Below are positions 7,738 through 15,738 of a stretch of DNA of 24,751 nt, in pieces. Origin of the DNA: an uncultured Gammaproteobacteria bacterium (lineage in GTDB: Bacteria > Pseudomonadota > Gammaproteobacteria > Pseudomonadales > Pseudohongiellaceae); contig CAISYX010000392.1 in assembly GCA_903889815.1 (NCBI GenBank), positions 1 through 24,751 of the forward strand. The letters are read 5' to 3'. Positions within the stretch are counted from its first letter, which is position 1. Each line of letters opens with the position of its first letter. The notes under the pieces were generated by a model. The model ran no database searches, was not told the DNA's origin, and saw nothing but the letters and a program-made list of their open reading frames with translations. A program made the translations under genes and the position numbers.

Positions 7738-8490
7738 TCAGTGCTGCTGCGAGCCACAAACGGGACAATGCGGATCCCTGGGCAGGCGCATCTGCCGCCA
7801 CTGCATGGTACTGGCGTCGAGCAGCAGCAGCCGCCCGGTCAGCGGCTCGCCGACCCCCGCAATCACCTTGATGGCTTCCATCGCCTGCACAGCGCCGATG
7901 ATACCTACCACGGGCGCCATGACCCCATTGCGAGCGCAGGTAGCCTGTTCGTCATCACCAAGCCTGTAGAGGCACTGATAGCAGGGGCTGGCGCCATCAC
8001 GGCTGTCAAACACAGCGACCTGACCTTCCATACGAATGGCGGCTCCGGAGACCAGGGGCACGCGATGCCGCACGCAGGCCTGGTTGAGTGCGAAGCGGGT
8101 ACTGAAATTGTCACAGGCATCCAGCACGAGGGTGGCTTCAGGGACCAGAGTGTCCATGTCCTGCGGACTCAGGCGCTGCTGCAGGGCGGTAATGCGGACA
8201 TGGGGATTCAAATTGCTGAGAGTATTCGCGGCGGAGAACACCTTCGGGGCGCCAAGATCGCTCTGTCCGTGGGCGATCTGCCGTTGCAGATTGGTCAATT
8301 CCACAGTGTCGTCGTCTGCGATGATGAGATGGCCAACTCCCGCTGCGGCCAGGTACATGGCGGCAGGACAGCCGAGCCCGCCCATGCCGACGATCAGAAC
8401 TGTCGAATCCAGCAAGGCCTGCTGCCCGGCAACATCCAGCTCTGGGAGCATGATCTGGCGACTGTAGCGAAGAAGTTCCTCGTCCTGCAT
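7738..8490 (-). CDS. moeB: MoeB/ThiF-family sulfur-carrier adenylyltransferase
   Basis: An E1-like enzyme that adenylates the C-terminal glycine of a small sulfur carrier, MoaD for molybdopterin or ThiS for thiamine. The 250-residue product has RYSRQIMLPE at residues 8-17, the nucleotide loop VGMGGLGCPAA near residue 34, the DACDNFSTR motif, and two zinc pairs, CYQC and CPVC. Length and position after prmC match moeB of Pseudomonas; ThiF cannot be excluded from sequence alone. I start at ATG 8490 (MQDEELLRYS). The frame is open back to 8688 through a repetitive stretch read as repeats of RSHNQT; this comes from the REP-related tandem array and not from the enzyme. The Shine-Dalgarno before 8490 is weak, so an extended form is not fully excluded. 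Confidence 0.9.
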   Translation of the reverse strand: MQDEELLRYSRQIMLPELDVAGQQALLDSTVLIVGMGGLGCPAAMYLAAAGVGHLIIADDDTVELTNLQRQIAHGQSDLGAPKVFSAANTLSNLNPHVRITALQQRLSPQDMDTLVPEATLVLDACDNFSTRFALNQACVRHRVPLVSGAAIRMEGQVAVFDSRDGASPCYQCLYRLGDDEQATCARNGVMAPVVGIIGAVQAMEAIKVIAGVGEPLTGRLLLLDASTMQWRQMRLPRDPHCPVCGSQQH

Positions 8491-8516
8491 GTTGTCGTCT
8501 CTGTAGGCTGGAGCCT

Positions 8517-8592
8517 TCGTCTGGGAGCGGGCCTGGTTGTGGGACCTGGTCTGGTTGTGGGACCTGGTCTGGTTGTGGGGCCTGGTCTGGTT
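8517..8592. repeat. 18-bp tandem repeat array derived from a REP element
   Basis: Units GGTTGTGGGACCTGGTCT stand at 8535-8552 and 8553-8570 (identical) and at 8571-8588 (one change). A degenerate unit precedes (8517-8534), and a fourth unit begins at 8589 and runs straight into a REP. The unit resembles the REP arm TGTGGGAGCGGGCTTG. The array fills most of the 178-base gap between prmC and moeB. Confidence 0.85.
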
Positions 8593-8615
8593 GTGGGAGC
8601 GGGCTTGCCCGCGAA
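8593..8615. repeat. REP element in the prmC-moeB gap
   Basis: GTGGGAGCGGGCTTGCCCGC followed by GAA; the same unit as the right-hand copy at 6281-6304, in the opposite orientation. The stem is GCGGGC/GCCCGC with a two-base TT loop. It directly abuts the tandem array. Confidence 0.85.
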
Positions 8616-8668
8616 CCTGCCGAAGTGTACCCGAAATTGCCCCTCTGCCACTGCATTCGCCGCGCTCT

Positions 8669-9607
8669 TCAGTCACCGCCTTCGCCAATCGTCCCCATCG
8701 TCACACGGGGCAGCCCGCTGAGATCGGTCAAAGTACGTATGCCAAGGAAGCCTGCATCTGCCAGCAATTGCGAGACCGCCGCTCCCTGTTCGAAGCCATG
8801 CTCCAGCAGCAGGGCGCCTCCTGGCGCCAGGTGCCAGGGCGCCTCGTGGCAGATTGCCCGCAGGTCAGCCAGCCCCCGCTCGCCAGCCGCCAGTGCTGTC
8901 AGGGGCTCGAAGCGAAGATCGCCCTGCGACAAGTGCATGTCCCCGGGGTCGATATACGGGGGGTTGCTGAGGATCATGTCGAAAAGCCCTTCCGGCAGGG
9001 CATCACACCAGCTGCCCAGCCGGAAGCTGACATTGTGGATATTCAGCCGCACGGCATTGTCGCTTGCCACGCGCAAGGCGTGCGCACTCTGATCGGTGGC
9101 GACCACTCTCCAATGCGGGCGTTCGCTGGCCAGTGCCAGCGCTATTGCACCGCTGCCGGTGCCCAGATCCGCGATGTGCAGCGCGGCGCCAGGTTGTTCG
9201 CGGGCAAAGCCCGCTCCCGCAGTTCCCACAGCTCCCACAGATTTTTCAGATTCCACATATCCTGTAGATTTCAGAGCGTCAGCCAGGCGCAGCGCAGTTT
9301 CGACCAGAAGTTCAGTCTCTGGCCGGGGAATGAGAACCTGCGGTGTCACGCACAGCAGCAGAGACCAGAACTCCCTCTCCCCCAGGATATAGGCAACCGG
9401 CTCGCCCAGGATGCGACGCTCCAGCAGCGCTTCGAAACGCGACTGTTCAGAAGGAGACAGCACACGTTCCGGCCTGGCATACAGCCCCGCCCGTGTGGCG
9501 CCCAGTGCGGCGCCCAGCAGCAGCTCGGCGTCGATCCGGGCCGTGTCTGTGCCGAAGAGTGCGTGTTGAGCCATGCGCAAGGCCTGTCCACTGGTTATGG
9601 CCACCAT
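8669..9607 (-). CDS. prmC: PrmC (HemK), release-factor glutamine methyltransferase
   Basis: PrmC methylates the glutamine of the GGQ motif in RF1 and RF2 using S-adenosylmethionine. The 312-residue product has the N-terminal helical domain, IPRPETELLVE near residue 93, SAM motif I DLGTGSGAIALALA at 147-160 and the catalytic NPPY at 215-218 (ILSNPPYID). Other members are about 276-290 residues. The excess is an insertion of about 29 residues (112-140) between LVETALRLAD and motif I, rich in Gly, Ala, Val and Ser, part of which is an in-frame REP. The insertion precedes the first strand of the methyltransferase fold and should be tolerated as a loop. prfA, its substrate's gene, lies three bases upstream. 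The start ATG 9607 is the first in frame; Met12 is an alternative. Confidence 0.95.
   Translation of the reverse strand: MVAITSGQALRMAQHALFGTDTARIDAELLLGAALGATRAGLYARPERVLSPSEQSRFEALLERRILGEPVAYILGEREFWSLLLCVTPQVLIPRPETELLVETALRLADALKSTGYVESEKSVGAVGTAGAGFAREQPGAALHIADLGTGSGAIALALASERPHWRVVATDQSAHALRVASDNAVRLNIHNVSFRLGSWCDALPEGLFDMILSNPPYIDPGDMHLSQGDLRFEPLTALAAGERGLADLRAICHEAPWHLAPGGALLLEHGFEQGAAVSQLLADAGFLGIRTLTDLSGLPRVTMGTIGEGGD
9197..9220. repeat. REP element inside prmC
   Basis: TTCGCGGGCAAAGCCCGCTC plus CCGC; the REP palindrome with one extra base in the loop, making it 24 bases so that it can be read in frame. On the coding strand it gives AGAGFARE. It is followed by two 9-bp units, CAGTTCCCA and CAGCTCCCA (9220-9237). 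Confidence 0.8.
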
Positions 9608-9610
9608 GAC

Positions 9611-10696
9611 TCAGGAGTCCGCCAGTTCCGCCAGCAAGTCTGCCTGATGCTCGTTGATCAGCGGCTGGATCACGGAGTCCAGCGAACCTTCCATCACTTC
9701 AGACAACTTGTAGACGGTCAGATTGATGCGATGATCGGTCACACGCCCCTGCGGATAATTGTAGGTGCGGATGCGCTCCGAGCGATCCCCTGTGCCCACC
9801 AGCTTGCGCCGGGTGTCTGATACTTCCTGCGCGGCCGCCTGTTGTGCCTGATCGTTGAGCTTGGCGTGCAGCAGCGACATGGCTCGCGAGCGGTTCTTGT
9901 GCTGGGAGCGTTCGTCCTGACACTCCACCACGATGCCGGTGGGGATGTGGGTAAGCCGGATGGCAGAATCCGTCTTGTTCACGTGCTGACCACCCGCTCC
10001 GCTAGAGCGATAAGTGTCAACGCGCAGATCGGCCTTGTTGATTTCGATCTCTGCCAGCTCGTCCATTGCCGGCATCACCGCCACCGTGCAGGCCGAGGTA
10101 TGGATACGGCCTTGCGTCTCGGTGTCCGGCACGCGCTGCACACGGTGTGCGCCGGACTCGAACTTGAGATGGCCGTAGACATTGCGCCCTTCGATGCGCG
10201 TAATGATCTCCTTGTAACCGCCATGCTCACCGGGGCGCTCACTGAGGATTTCCACGCGCCACCCCTGTGTTTCCGCATAGCGGGTATACATGCGAAAGAG
10301 GTCACCGGAGAAAATCGCCGCCTCATCACCGCCGGTGCCGGCACGCACTTCCAGGAAAATATCGCAGCTGTCCTTTTCGTCTCGCGGCAGCAACAACTTC
10401 TGCAATGCCAGCTCCTCAGCGTCGAGACCCGCCTCAATGCTGCGCACTTCGTCATCGGCCATGGCGCGAATGTCGCTGTCGGCGTCCTTCTGCATCTCGC
10501 GTGCCTGCTGCAACTGATCCTGGATTGCCTGATAGGCGGTGAAGGCCTTTACCACAGGCTCGATCTCGGCAAATTCCTTGGAGAGTGAGCGGAAGCGGTC
10601 CTGATTGCCAATGACCTCTCCGTCACTAAGCAGCGCTTCGAGCTCCTCGTAGCGGTCCTTGAGATTGGAGAGTTTGTGGAGAATGGAGTCCTTCAT
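9611..10696 (-). CDS. prfA: Peptide chain release factor 1 (RF1)
   Basis: RF1 reads UAA and UAG stop codons and triggers release of the finished protein. The 361-residue product is of standard length. The GGQ catalytic motif is at residues 235-237 (SSGAGGQHVNKTDSA), and the PxT stop-codon-reading tripeptide is P190-D191-T192 in VPDTETQGRIHTSA, the form typical of RF1 rather than the SPF of RF2. The start codon overlaps the hemA stop by four bases, and prmC, which methylates the GGQ glutamine, begins three bases after the stop. hemA-prfA-prmC is a widely conserved operon. Confidence 0.97.
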   Translation of the reverse strand: MKDSILHKLSNLKDRYEELEALLSDGEVIGNQDRFRSLSKEFAEIEPVVKAFTAYQAIQDQLQQAREMQKDADSDIRAMADDEVRSIEAGLDAEELALQKLLLPRDEKDSCDIFLEVRAGTGGDEAAIFSGDLFRMYTRYAETQGWRVEILSERPGEHGGYKEIITRIEGRNVYGHLKFESGAHRVQRVPDTETQGRIHTSACTVAVMPAMDELAEIEINKADLRVDTYRSSGAGGQHVNKTDSAIRLTHIPTGIVVECQDERSQHKNRSRAMSLLHAKLNDQAQQAAAQEVSDTRRKLVGTGDRSERIRTYNYPQGRVTDHRINLTVYKLSEVMEGSLDSVIQPLINEHQADLLAELADS

Positions 10697-12012
10697 GGCG
10701 TGGGGGGTTCATCCAGTTCGTAAAGTTCGCGGGTCAGCAGCAGCACATCGTCACGGCCATCGGCGCTGGCCTTCTTCATCTGCACGCTGGGCGAGTGAAT
10801 TAGTTTGTTGGTCAGGCCGCGCGCCAGCGCCTCCAGTACCTGAGGCGCGGGGTCGCCTTTTTCCAGCGCACGCAACGCCTTTTCGACTTCACGGTCGCGC
10901 AGCAGCTCGGCTTTTTCCCGGAAGGCACGCAGCGTGTTGACAGCATTGAGCGAGCGCATGCGACGAAGGTAATCCTCCACGCCACGGCTGATAATCGAGT
11001 CGGCCTGCGCGGCGGCTTCGGTGCGACTTTTGACGTTGTCGTCAATCACGTCGCGAATGTCATCGATGCTGTACAGGTAAGCATCGGCGATCTCGCCTAC
11101 CTGTGGCTCGATGTCCCGGGGCACAGCCAGATCCACCAGCAGCATGGGTTTGTGACGACGGCGCTTGATGGCACTTTCCACAGCACCTTTGCCCAACAGC
11201 GGCAACTGGCTGTTGGTGGACGAGACCACAATGTCGGCCTTGACCAGCTGCTCGGGGATATCTGACAGCAGCACACCCGCTGCGCCGAACTTCTCACCCA
11301 GCTCTACCGCATTCTGCAGCGTGCGGTTGGCTACGACAATGTGTTTGACGCCCTTGTCCGTGAGATGGCGGGCCACCAGCTCGATGGTGCGCCCCGCCCC
11401 GATCAGCAGGGCATGCAGACTGCCAAGATCGGAAAAAATCTGTTCTGCCAGGGTCACGGCGGCGTAGGCTACGGAAACCGGGTTCTCGCCAATGGCCGTG
11501 TCCGTGCGCACTTGCTTGGCGATGGAGAAGGCTTCCTGGAAAGCACGCCCGAGGGTGCCGCTTACCGCGCCCAGCTCTTTCGACACGGCATAGGCAGACT
11601 TGATCTGGCCCAGAATCTGCGGTTCCCCCAGCACCATGGAGTCCAGACCGCAGGCCACACGCATCAAATGCCGCACCACATCCTGACGCCAGTGGAAGTA
11701 GGTAGAACGCTGCAATTCAGCACGGTCCAGTCCGTGGTAATGACTGAGCCAGTCCAGCAGCCGCAGCTCCTGCTCACGCAGGGTGGCATCATCCAGCTCG
11801 CAGTCCGGATCGCCGAGGGCCGCTTCTCCCAGATCAATCTGCGCATAGAGTTCGGTGCGGTTGCAGGTGGAAACAATGACCAGCTCGTCCAGAGCCGGCA
11901 AGGATGTCGCGCGCTGTATCGCATCCGCCACTTTCTCAGGCGGAAAAGCAACCCGCTCACGAAAGTCGATGTTCGCGGTGTTGTGATTGATACCGAGTAG
12001 AACCAGCGCCAT
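10693..12012 (-). CDS. hemA: HemA, glutamyl-tRNA reductase
   Basis: This enzyme reduces Glu-tRNA(Glu) to glutamate-1-semialdehyde with NADPH, the first committed step of haem synthesis by the C5 route. The 439-residue product has the signature GINHNTA at residues 7-13 and the catalytic Cys50 in VSTCNRTELYA. It also has the substrate-pocket region DSMVLGEPQILGQIK, the NADPH-domain loop LIGAGRTIELVARHL and a long C-terminal dimerisation helix. It heads the hemA-prfA-prmC operon and diverges from the TPR lipoprotein gene across 245 bases. That gap contains one promoter candidate on each strand and nothing else I can support. Confidence 0.97.
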   Translation of the reverse strand: MALVLLGINHNTANIDFRERVAFPPEKVADAIQRATSLPALDELVIVSTCNRTELYAQIDLGEAALGDPDCELDDATLREQELRLLDWLSHYHGLDRAELQRSTYFHWRQDVVRHLMRVACGLDSMVLGEPQILGQIKSAYAVSKELGAVSGTLGRAFQEAFSIAKQVRTDTAIGENPVSVAYAAVTLAEQIFSDLGSLHALLIGAGRTIELVARHLTDKGVKHIVVANRTLQNAVELGEKFGAAGVLLSDIPEQLVKADIVVSSTNSQLPLLGKGAVESAIKRRRHKPMLLVDLAVPRDIEPQVGEIADAYLYSIDDIRDVIDDNVKSRTEAAAQADSIISRGVEDYLRRMRSLNAVNTLRAFREKAELLRDREVEKALRALEKGDPAPQVLEALARGLTNKLIHSPSVQMKKASADGRDDVLLLTRELYELDEPPTP

Positions 12013-12067
12013 AGGGCCCCTTGTCGGACGGGCGTTGCAGTGATGCGGAAAAAGCGGGCTATGGTAC

Positions 12068-12096
12068 TAAATATGCTCAGGACTTCCCAACTGGAA
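12068..12096 (-). promoter_or_regulatory. Possible hemA promoter
   Basis: Minus strand: TTCCAG (plus 12091-12096) and TATTTA (12068-12073) with a 17-base spacer. A perfect TTGACA lies just upstream (12103-12108) but has no -10 box at the right distance. The call is tentative. Confidence 0.3.
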
Positions 12097-12134
12097 TATG
12101 GTTGTCAACGCGGCGACCCTTGAAAAGCGCTGAG

Positions 12135-12164
12135 TTGTGAAGTTCCCGGCAATGCAGGTACACT
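12135..12164 (+). promoter_or_regulatory. Promoter candidate for TPR-lolB-ispE
   Basis: TTGTGA at 12135-12140 and TACACT at 12159-12164 with an 18-base spacer, giving a leader of about 85 bases before the ATG at 12258. Confidence 0.45.
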
Positions 12165-12257
12165 CCATTGCACCCGCAAGGGGCCCGATTTCGCCTTTGA
12201 TACCGCGCCGCTGCGAGCCCGTTTTTTTCTTGCTCACACCTTGGTGGCTGACAGCGA

Positions 12258-14006
12258 ATGAACCGATTCTGCCCTGCTCTCCTGACGCTTTCGATTGCAC
12301 TCGCCCTGAGTGCCTGCCAGTCCACGCCTGAAGCACAGCTCCCAGCGCCCGAAGACGTCACGGCGGCTGTCACAGCACCAACGCCAGCCCCCGAGCCCAT
12401 CGAATACGGGTCCTTCACCACGGAGCAGCTCAACCGTGCGCTGCTGAACGAGCTGGCGGGACAGCGTGGATACCTGCCGGAAGCCGCGCAGGACTATTAC
12501 GCTCTTGCACTGGAAACCCGCGACCTGGCCGTCATACGCCGTGCCAGCCAGTTTGCCGCGGCCGCAGGTGACACCGAGACCATGATCGCCGTTGGGCGAC
12601 TGTGGCTGGAAATCGAACCGGCGTCCGAAGAAGCGCACCTCGTGCTCGCCTTCCAGCTGCTGGAAGCAGGCATGCTCGAGGAATCCATTGAGCATATGGG
12701 ACAGATTCTTGCGCTTGGCGGTGAGCTCGATTTTTCGGTCATCTCGGCGCGCTCCCAGTATCTGACACCCGAACAGCGCGGCATGTTGCTGGCGCAGTTC
12801 CAGTTACTGCACTCACGTTTTCCAGAACATGAAACCCTGCACTACGCTGTCATGCAACTGCTTGAGCAAAGCGACCAGCACGCGCAAGCCATGGAGGAGC
12901 TGACCGCTTACAAGGAGCGTCACGGCAATTCAGCGAGACTGACACTGATGGAAGCGCAGTTGCTGTTGCAGCTGGATCAGCTGGATCGCACCATCGCCCT
13001 GCTTGAAGAGGGCATCGAAACCTATCCCGACAATCGCCTGATGCGGTTCAACTTCGGGCGCATCCTTGTTCAGGTTGGACGACTCGAAGAAGCCCGCGTC
13101 CAGTTCCAGCAGCTGGCACAGATGGAGCCGGATGATTACGAGACACTCTACTCTCTGGCATTGCTGGAGCTTGAACTGGACTCCCTGGACGCCGCTCGCA
13201 GCTACCTGATCCGCATACTCAATGCCGGCGTGCGCCTTAACGAGAGCCACTACTACCTGGGCTATATCGACGAAAACCAGGGCCGCACTGCGGAAGCCAT
13301 AGACCATTACCTGCAGGTGGGGACGGAATTCGCCAACTTCCTGAATGCACAACGGCAGGCGGTGCGGCTGCTGGTGCTCGAGGAGCGTTTCGAGGAAGCG
13401 CACGCATTGGTGCTGAGCGTTTCTGAGGGGCGCCCGGAACTGGAGATCGTGCTGGTCGCTGTCGAAGTGGACGCCCTGATGAACACAGGTCAGCTTGAGC
13501 GTGCCGACGCCCTGCTGAGCGCCACGCTGGAAATCTACGCCGACAATGTTGACATGCTGTTCGCCCGCGCCCTCCTGAGCGATCGCCAGGGCAATCTGGC
13601 CCGCGCGGAGGAAGACCTGCGCCGCATCATTGCACTGGAGCCACAGAACGCTACTGCCCTCAATCAGCTGGGTTACACGCTGGCCGATCGCACCGACCGC
13701 TACGAAGAGGCGCTGGCACTGCTGGAACGCGCGATTGCTGCAGATCCGCAAGACCCTGCCATTATCGACAGCCTGGCCTGGGCGCAATACAAACTGGGGC
13801 GCTATGAAGAAGCACTGGCGAATCTGGAGCGGGCCTTCGCCGTGTTTCCGGACGCTGAAGTGGCCGCTCATCTGGGAGAAGTCCTCTGGATGATGGGCCG
13901 CCAGGATGATGCCAATCGTGTGTGGAATGAGGCTCTGCGTGAACGACCCGACAGTGCCATTCTGTTGAATACCATCGAACGCCTTCGCAACGGCGCAGGC
14001 AGCTGA
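12258..14006 (+). CDS. TPR-repeat lipoprotein (PA4667-like)
   Basis: The 582-residue protein has a lipoprotein signal peptide: Arg near the start, a hydrophobic core and lipobox LSAC with Cys20. A Pro/Ala-rich linker follows (residues 21-47). The rest is helical, with many 34-residue tetratricopeptide units, clearest in the C-terminal third (ALNQLGYTLADRTDRYEEAL, then IIDSLAWAQYKLGRYEEALA). TPR lipoproteins act as scaffolds for protein complexes. The partner is unknown; position before lolB suggests a role at the outer membrane or in envelope assembly, but that is inference. It has the same place and layout as PA4667 of P. aeruginosa as I recall it. lolB starts two bases after the stop. Confidence 0.88.
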   Translation: MNRFCPALLTLSIALALSACQSTPEAQLPAPEDVTAAVTAPTPAPEPIEYGSFTTEQLNRALLNELAGQRGYLPEAAQDYYALALETRDLAVIRRASQFAAAAGDTETMIAVGRLWLEIEPASEEAHLVLAFQLLEAGMLEESIEHMGQILALGGELDFSVISARSQYLTPEQRGMLLAQFQLLHSRFPEHETLHYAVMQLLEQSDQHAQAMEELTAYKERHGNSARLTLMEAQLLLQLDQLDRTIALLEEGIETYPDNRLMRFNFGRILVQVGRLEEARVQFQQLAQMEPDDYETLYSLALLELELDSLDAARSYLIRILNAGVRLNESHYYLGYIDENQGRTAEAIDHYLQVGTEFANFLNAQRQAVRLLVLEERFEEAHALVLSVSEGRPELEIVLVAVEVDALMNTGQLERADALLSATLEIYADNVDMLFARALLSDRQGNLARAEEDLRRIIALEPQNATALNQLGYTLADRTDRYEEALALLERAIAADPQDPAIIDSLAWAQYKLGRYEEALANLERAFAVFPDAEVAAHLGEVLWMMGRQDDANRVWNEALRERPDSAILLNTIERLRNGAGS

Positions 14007-14008
14007 CA

Positions 14009-14629
14009 ATGTCCCGATGTCGGACTCTTTTCAGCACCTCTCTGCTGTGCCTGCTGCTGGCAGGCTGCGCGGGTGCGCCGCGCATGGACGCACCCGTGAA
14101 TGCGGACTGGCAGGCCCGCCACGCACTGCTGGAAGCGCTGACCTTGTGGGAATTCACCGGCCGTATCGGCGTTCGCGACGACAAGGAGTCACATTCCTCC
14201 CGCATTCGCTGGCAGCAGCAGGGTGAGAATTACGTCATCAATCTCTGGGGTACCTTGAATGCAGGCGCTACCGAGATAACAGGGCGTCCCGGAGAAGTCA
14301 TTCTCGAGCAGGAAGGCGAACCGCGGCTGACAGCGGCCACTGCCGAAGACCTGGTCCGTGAGCAGCTGGGATATGAACTGCCAGTCGCTCAGCTGACATA
14401 CTGGATCAAAGGCATGCCGGCTCCTGCAGGCCAGAGCTCTCCGACCTTTAATGCCGAAAATCACCTCATCGCACTGGAGCAGGATGGCTGGCTGGTGCAA
14501 TACCTTGGCTACACCAACTATGCGGCAGAGTCCATGCCGACGCGCATCCGCATCGAGAAGCCTCCACTGCGACTCGATTTCGTCCGCCTGGACTGGACTC
14601 TGCAGACATCGACGCCTATCGCCCCATGA
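14009..14629 (+). CDS. lolB: LolB, outer-membrane lipoprotein receptor
   Basis: LolB takes lipoproteins from the periplasmic carrier LolA and inserts them in the outer membrane; it is itself a lipoprotein. The 206-residue product has a signal peptide with lipobox LAGC (Cys20). It then has the LolB features: WEFTGRIGVRDDKESHSS, SRIRWQQQGENYVINLWG, and later LTYWIKGMPAP and DGWLVQYLGY. Length is typical. It begins two bases after the TPR lipoprotein gene, and its stop overlaps the ispE start by four bases (ATGA). TPR-lolB-ispE is therefore one operon. Confidence 0.95.
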   Translation: MSRCRTLFSTSLLCLLLAGCAGAPRMDAPVNADWQARHALLEALTLWEFTGRIGVRDDKESHSSRIRWQQQGENYVINLWGTLNAGATEITGRPGEVILEQEGEPRLTAATAEDLVREQLGYELPVAQLTYWIKGMPAPAGQSSPTFNAENHLIALEQDGWLVQYLGYTNYAAESMPTRIRIEKPPLRLDFVRLDWTLQTSTPIAP

Positions 14630-15462
14630 ACGACTTCCTCTGCATCCAGTCCCCAGCCAAGCTGAATCTGTTCCTGCACATCACCGGGCGGCGTCCTGAC
14701 GGATATCATGAACTGCAGACGATATTCCAGCTTATTGACTATGCCGATACGCTCGAAGTTATCCGCAGGGCTGATGGCGAACTCACGCTGGATTGCGACC
14801 TGAATGTGCTGAATACCGATGACAATCTGATCCTGCGGGCCGCGCGCGCGTTGCGCGATGCCACCGGCTGCAAAGAGGGGGCATCCATCCGGCTGCACAA
14901 ACGCATCCCCATGGGCGCGGGGCTCGGCGGAGGCAGTTCGAATGCCGCCAGCACCTTGCTCGCCCTGAATTTCCTGTGGCAAACACATCTCGACACGGCG
15001 CAGTTGTGCACCCTCGGCCTGCGCCTGGGCGCGGATGTCCCGCTGTTTGTGCGGGGTGAATCCGCCTGGGCAGAAGGTGTCGGTGAACGGCTTTCACCAG
15101 TGCTTCTGCCGCCCCGCTTTTTTGTTGTGATCTGCCCGGATTGCCATGTTTCCACAGGGGATATTTTTTCCAATGAGGAATTGACACGGCAGACGAGTGC
15201 CATCAAAATGGCCGCCTTTCTGGCTGGGCACACCAGAAATGACTGTGAAAATCTCGTACGAAGCCTGTATCCGCCTGTCGATGAAGCCCTTGAGTGGCTT
15301 TCTCAGCATGGCCCGGCAAGGATGACGGGGACCGGATCCAGCATCTTCGCAGGGTTCAATTCGGAGGAAGAAGCCGCACGCGTCCTGGCACTTCGTCCCG
15401 CACATTTGAAAGGTTTTACAGCCCGTGGATTGCAGCGCAGCACTGCGCTCATTGCGGCATGA
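14626..15462 (+). CDS. ispE: IspE, 4-diphosphocytidyl-2-C-methyl-D-erythritol kinase
   Basis: IspE phosphorylates CDP-ME at the 2-hydroxyl with ATP, the fourth step of the MEP route to isoprenoids. The 278-residue product is a GHMP kinase. PAKLNLFLHI at residues 9-18 holds the catalytic Lys region, GRRPDGYHELQT binds substrate, PMGAGLGGGSSNAA near residue 95 is the ATP loop, GADVPLFVRG near residue 140 carries the catalytic Asp, and ARMTGTGSSIFAGF is motif 3. It is coupled to lolB by a four-base overlap. Two small hairpins lie at its 3' end (arms 15434-15440/15443-15449, and GGCATGA/TCATGCC at 15456-15472 over the stop codon), before the tRNA. Confidence 0.97.
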   Translation: MNDFLCIQSPAKLNLFLHITGRRPDGYHELQTIFQLIDYADTLEVIRRADGELTLDCDLNVLNTDDNLILRAARALRDATGCKEGASIRLHKRIPMGAGLGGGSSNAASTLLALNFLWQTHLDTAQLCTLGLRLGADVPLFVRGESAWAEGVGERLSPVLLPPRFFVVICPDCHVSTGDIFSNEELTRQTSAIKMAAFLAGHTRNDCENLVRSLYPPVDEALEWLSQHGPARMTGTGSSIFAGFNSEEEAARVLALRPAHLKGFTARGLQRSTALIAA

Positions 15463-15508
15463 GAGTCATGCCCACGCGAAGGCATTCGCTGAACATGCAG
15501 AGTTTTTT

Positions 15509-15584
15509 AGGGGTGTCGCCAAGTTGGTAAGGCACAAGGTTTTGATCCTTGCATGCGTTGGTTCGAGTCCAGCCACCCCTGCCA
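15509..15584 (+). tRNA. tRNA-Gln (anticodon UUG)
   Basis: A complete cloverleaf: acceptor AGGGGTG pairs with CACCCCT, D arm GCC/GGC, anticodon stem CAAGG/CCTTG around loop TTTTGAT (anticodon TTG), and T arm GTTGG/CCAGC with TTCGAGT loop. GCCA is encoded at the 3' end. The A1-U72 end is the weak pair typical of tRNA-Gln. It lies 46 bases after ispE and before prs, as in Pseudomonas. No separate promoter is evident, so it may be processed from the lolB-ispE transcript. Confidence 0.95.
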
Positions 15585-15600
15585 TATTCAATACGTCTCA

Positions 15601-15627
15601 GGTGATCGTCTGACAAGACGACTCACC
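15601..15627 (+). repeat. Hairpin between tRNA-Gln and prs
   Basis: GGTGATCGTCT pairs with AGACGA-C-TCACC (one bulged C) around the loop GACA: an 11-bp stem starting 17 bases after the tRNA. No U-run follows, so it may be a 3'-processing or protective structure rather than an intrinsic terminator. Confidence 0.45.
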
Positions 15628-15738
15628 CTCGGCCAGACCCCGCACTTTCCCTGACTGACGGGCGGACTGCTTATCTTAAGCCTGACTACAACAACACGCA
15701 GACCTGGTTCCAAACGGCCTCCGAAGGACACAACTCTC

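Noticed and set aside
7637..7801. Longer RhlB N-terminus starting at 7801
   Set aside because: It would overlap moeB by 64 bases, contains the rhlB promoter and hairpin, and shows no likeness to RhlB.
8517..8615. Possible CRISPR array
   Set aside because: The 18-bp units are directly adjacent with no spacers and merge into a REP; there are no cas genes.
8491..8688. N-terminal extension of MoeB made of RSHNQT repeats
   Set aside because: It is encoded by the REP-related tandem array, has no likeness to MoeB/ThiF, and the family start MQDEELLRYSRQ falls exactly at ATG 8490. The start was set there; the extension is discussed only as a finding.
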